Origin: Pseudomonadota bacterium
GTDB taxonomy: Bacteria; Pseudomonadota; Alphaproteobacteria; Rhodospirillales; Magnetospirillaceae
Assembly: GCA_023437865.1 (NCBI GenBank)
Contig: JAEZFE010000467.1
Location: forward strand, 1 to 7,564
DNA: 7,564 nt
Direction of reading: 5' to 3'
The notes under the pieces are model-generated. The model was not told where the DNA came from. It saw nothing but the letters and a program-made list of their open reading frames with translations, and did no database searches. Within the stretch, counting starts at the first letter, position 1; each line of letters begins with the position of its first letter. Both the position numbers and the translations under genes were made by a program. This document shows, piece by piece, positions 5,834 through 7,564 of the stretch.

Positions 5834-6715
5834 TCAGTCGAATTCGATGACGGTGCGGCGGTTCTCGGGCTGAACCGTGCCGTCGGGAGTGGGGACCGCC
5901 AGGTCGCGTTCGCCATGGGCACGGGTCTGAACCCGCTGGGCCGGCACGCCGGCGGCCACCAGTTCGCGCTTGACCGCCTCGGCGCGCTGCTCGGACAGGC
6001 GGTCGTTATAAGTTTCGGTGCCCGAGCGATCGGCATGGCCGTCAACGGTGATTCGCAGCCGGCTCTGGCGGTTGATGTCCTGGGCGGCCGAGGCGATGGC
6101 CTGGCGGCTTTCGGCCGTCAATTGGGCCGAATCGAGCGGGAAGTAGACCTGCAGTCTTTCGCCGGGGGCCACCACCGCCGCCACCGGGCGGGCCTCGAGT
6201 TCGCCCATGGCGGTGTTGAAGGCCTTGCGGCAGCGTTCGATGTCGTCGCGCTGCCAGCCCTCTTCCAATTGCTCGACCCAGCAATCATAGGCTACCTGGG
6301 CACGGGCGGCGGCGTTGGGGTTGCGCTGGACCGGCGGGCCCGACAGCGCCCCGAGCAGCCGCTCGCGCCCTTGGATGGCTTCGGCGCGCTGCTCCTTGCC
6401 GATGTCGATCTCGGGATGGAGCTGGAAACCAGTGCCGACGCCGCGCTTGGTCGGGTCCTCGGGCGCCGGGGCCTGGCCCGATGCCGCCATCTTCGCCTTG
6501 TTGCGGAACGTCTTGGTGTCGGGCCAGTCGAACTGGCTGGATTCGGAATCGGCGAACTGGGTGTATTCGCGGGCCAGCGCCTGGGTGAACGGGGCGCCTC
6601 CGGCTGACGAACGTGCGGCGGCGGCCTGGTCGTTTGCCCCGCCTCCGCCCATCATGCCGGCGCAGCCGGCCAGCGCCAGGGGCAGCAATGCGGCCAAGGG
6701 GATCATCGTGCGCAT
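5834..6715 (-). CDS. OmpA-domain outer-membrane lipoprotein
   Basis: A 293-residue lipoprotein with a C-terminal OmpA-like peptidoglycan-binding domain. The signal peptide ends in the lipobox L15-A16-G17-C18, so Cys18 would be lipidated. A Gly/Ala-rich linker follows (about 19-42). A central region of unknown fold (about 43-175) contains charged helices and two cysteines, C145 and C162, that could form a disulfide in the periplasm. The OmpA domain runs from about 188 to the end: YFPLDSAQLT, then GHADRSGTETYNDRLSEQRA, and the closing NRRTVIEF. D229 and R244 correspond to the Asp and Arg that bind diaminopimelate in OmpA proteins. Inferred role: tethering the outer membrane to the cell wall. 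The ATG start gives a normal signal peptide. An AGGAG lies ten bases upstream, somewhat far. It is not Pal: the central region makes it much longer. The gene lies between metZ and apaG on the same strand. Confidence 0.9.
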   Translation of the reverse strand: MRTMIPLAALLPLALAGCAGMMGGGGANDQAAAARSSAGGAPFTQALAREYTQFADSESSQFDWPDTKTFRNKAKMAASGQAPAPEDPTKRGVGTGFQLHPEIDIGKEQRAEAIQGRERLLGALSGPPVQRNPNAAARAQVAYDCWVEQLEEGWQRDDIERCRKAFNTAMGELEARPVAAVVAPGERLQVYFPLDSAQLTAESRQAIASAAQDINRQSRLRITVDGHADRSGTETYNDRLSEQRAEAVKRELVAAGVPAQRVQTRAHGERDLAVPTPDGTVQPENRRTVIEFD

Positions 6716-6779
6716 GGGTTTTCCGCTCCTGACGGGGTGAAACCTACGCGCACCGATGTCGGGGTTGTCCTATGCCTTA

Positions 6780-6815
6780 GCCAGCCGGTCACCCCCGGTT
6801 CGTGGGGGGGCTAGC
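6780..6815 (-). other. Stem-loop directly after metZ
   Basis: Seven pairs (plus strand 6780-6786 with 6809-6815, one G-U on the minus-strand transcript) enclose a second stem of five C-G pairs (6792-6796 with 6804-6808) with a 7-nt loop. A 5-nt bulge sits on one side. It starts one nucleotide after the metZ stop codon. No U-run follows on the minus strand. It could therefore stabilise the mRNA 3' end or act as an imperfect terminator before the OmpA-like gene. Confidence 0.35.
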
Positions 6816-6816
6816 C

Positions 6817-7564
6817 TTAGGGATGTAACGCGTGCTCCAAATCTTCTACCAGATCGTCGGCGTCTTCCAATCCTACGGATAGGCGGATCAGGCCTTCGCC
6901 GATGCCCTGGGCCAGTTTGTCCTCGGGTGTCAGGCGCTGGTGGGTGGTGGTCCAGGGATGGGTGGCGAGGCTCTTCGAATCGCCCAGGTTGTTGGAGATG
7001 TCGATGATCTCCAGCCCGTTCAGCAGCTTGTAGGCCGCCGCCTTGCCGCCCTTGAGCTCGAACGCGACCACGCTGCCGAAGCCGCGCATCTGCCGCTTGG
7101 CCAGTTCATGCTGGGGATGGCTCTCCAGTCCCGGATAAAGCACGCGGGCGATCTCTGGCTGGCTCTCCAGGAAACGGGCAACTTTGAGGGCGTTGGCGCA
7201 ATGGCGCTCGACGCGCAGATCCAGGGTCTCCAGTCCCTTGAGCAGCAGCCAGGCGTTGAACGGCGACAATGTCGGGCCGGTGTGGCGCAGGTAGGGGCTC
7301 AGGATGTCGTTGACGAATTCCTCGCTGCCCAGAATGGCGCCGCCCAGGCAGCGGCCCTGGCCGTCGATATGTTTGGTGGCGGAGTAGACCACCACGTCGG
7401 CGCCCAGTTCCAAGGGGCTCTGCAGGATCGGAGTGGCGAACACGTTGTCGACCACCAGCCGGCCGCCCGCCTTGTGGGTCAGGTCGGCCACGGCGGCCAG
7501 ATCGATGATCTCCAGTGTCGGGTTCGAGGGCGTTTCCAGGAACACCAATGCGGTGGGCTTGGAC
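6817..7564 (-). CDS. metZ: O-succinylhomoserine sulfhydrylase, C-terminal part (5' end outside window)
   Basis: The last roughly 249 residues of a PLP-dependent Cys/Met-metabolism enzyme (family members are about 390-400 residues). The reading frame is open through the right edge of the window, so the start lies beyond it. MetZ makes homocysteine from O-succinylhomoserine and sulfide in methionine synthesis. The PLP-binding Lys is in YSATKHIDGQGRCLGGA, its codon at 7372-7374. This SATKHIDGQGR form is characteristic of MetZ rather than of MetB, MetC or O-acetylhomoserine sulfhydrylase. Other family segments are LETPSNPTLEIID, VVDNVFATPILQSPLELGAD, SNNLGDSKSLATHP and the C-terminal GLIRLSVGLEDADDLVEDL. 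The segment THPWTTTH has Trp where family members usually have a small residue, an apparently local variation. Termination is at a TAA, followed at once by a GC-rich stem-loop. The TTG at 7548 is an internal Leu codon, not a start. Confidence 0.95.
   Translation of the reverse strand, partial: SKPTALVFLETPSNPTLEIIDLAAVADLTHKAGGRLVVDNVFATPILQSPLELGADVVVYSATKHIDGQGRCLGGAILGSEEFVNDILSPYLRHTGPTLSPFNAWLLLKGLETLDLRVERHCANALKVARFLESQPEIARVLYPGLESHPQHELAKRQMRGFGSVVAFELKGGKAAAYKLLNGLEIIDISNNLGDSKSLATHPWTTTHQRLTPEDKLAQGIGEGLIRLSVGLEDADDLVEDLEHALHP

Noticed and set aside
6774..6820. Short direct repeat GCCTTAG (6774-6780 and 6814-6820) as an insertion-type target duplication
   Set aside because: It is only seven bases, flanks a stem-loop and encloses no element. 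It is compatible with chance or with the hairpin arms.
7546..7548. TTG as the start of the metZ gene
   Set aside because: The frame continues upstream to the window edge (S-K-P-T-A-L-V-F). The missing N-terminal third of the enzyme must lie beyond it, so this TTG is an internal Leu codon.
1..7564. Search for mobile elements, CRISPR, toxin-antitoxin, defence or secondary-metabolite systems
   Set aside because: No transposase, integrase, repeat array, small paired genes or unusual domain combinations are visible. All the space is taken by housekeeping or envelope genes.

Overview
The window is GC-rich DNA with tightly packed genes. Its gene content and protein style suggest an alphaproteobacterium, probably a Rhodospirillales/Magnetospirillum-like organism. 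That assignment is inferred from general family resemblance, not from a database search. I see no tRNA or rRNA genes, insertion sequences, phage genes, CRISPR arrays or att-like repeats. It looks like ordinary chromosomal housekeeping and envelope territory.

Layout from left to right. (1) A plus-strand gene for an unrecognised outer-membrane-type lipoprotein (76-666), with a candidate promoter just upstream. It ends at a near-perfect, symmetric, probably bidirectional terminator (683-716). (2) A minus-strand pair of tandem paralogous TrkH potassium-uptake subunits, both 482 residues. The upstream copy is at 2178-3626 and the downstream copy at 724-2172. They are separated by 5 bp and are surely one transcription unit, which ends at the same shared terminator. 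No trkA is present. (3) A plus-strand PflX/COG1313-type radical SAM protein (3714-4547), divergent from the trkH pair across an 87-bp spacer. It may be read from a leaderless mRNA. (4) Minus-strand folE, GTP cyclohydrolase I (4556-5200), which meets the radical SAM gene tail to tail with 8 bp between them. Its 71-bp leader folds into a strong stem-loop. (5) Minus-strand apaG (5272-5664) with a good sigma70-like promoter upstream. (6) A minus-strand OmpA-domain lipoprotein (5834-6715) followed by a short GC-rich terminator. (7) The 3' two-thirds of minus-strand metZ, O-succinylhomoserine sulfhydrylase (6817 to beyond the right edge).

The genes do not form one pathway. The recognised functions are K+ uptake (TrkH pair), folate/pterin biosynthesis (FolE), methionine biosynthesis (MetZ), envelope anchoring to peptidoglycan (OmpA-like lipoprotein) and a poorly understood radical SAM activase. 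apaG and folE are probably co-transcribed. The most useful leads are the structured folE leader, the possible leaderless start of the radical SAM gene, and the diverged selectivity-filter segment in one of the two TrkH copies. I did not find convincing evidence of an undescribed multi-gene system.
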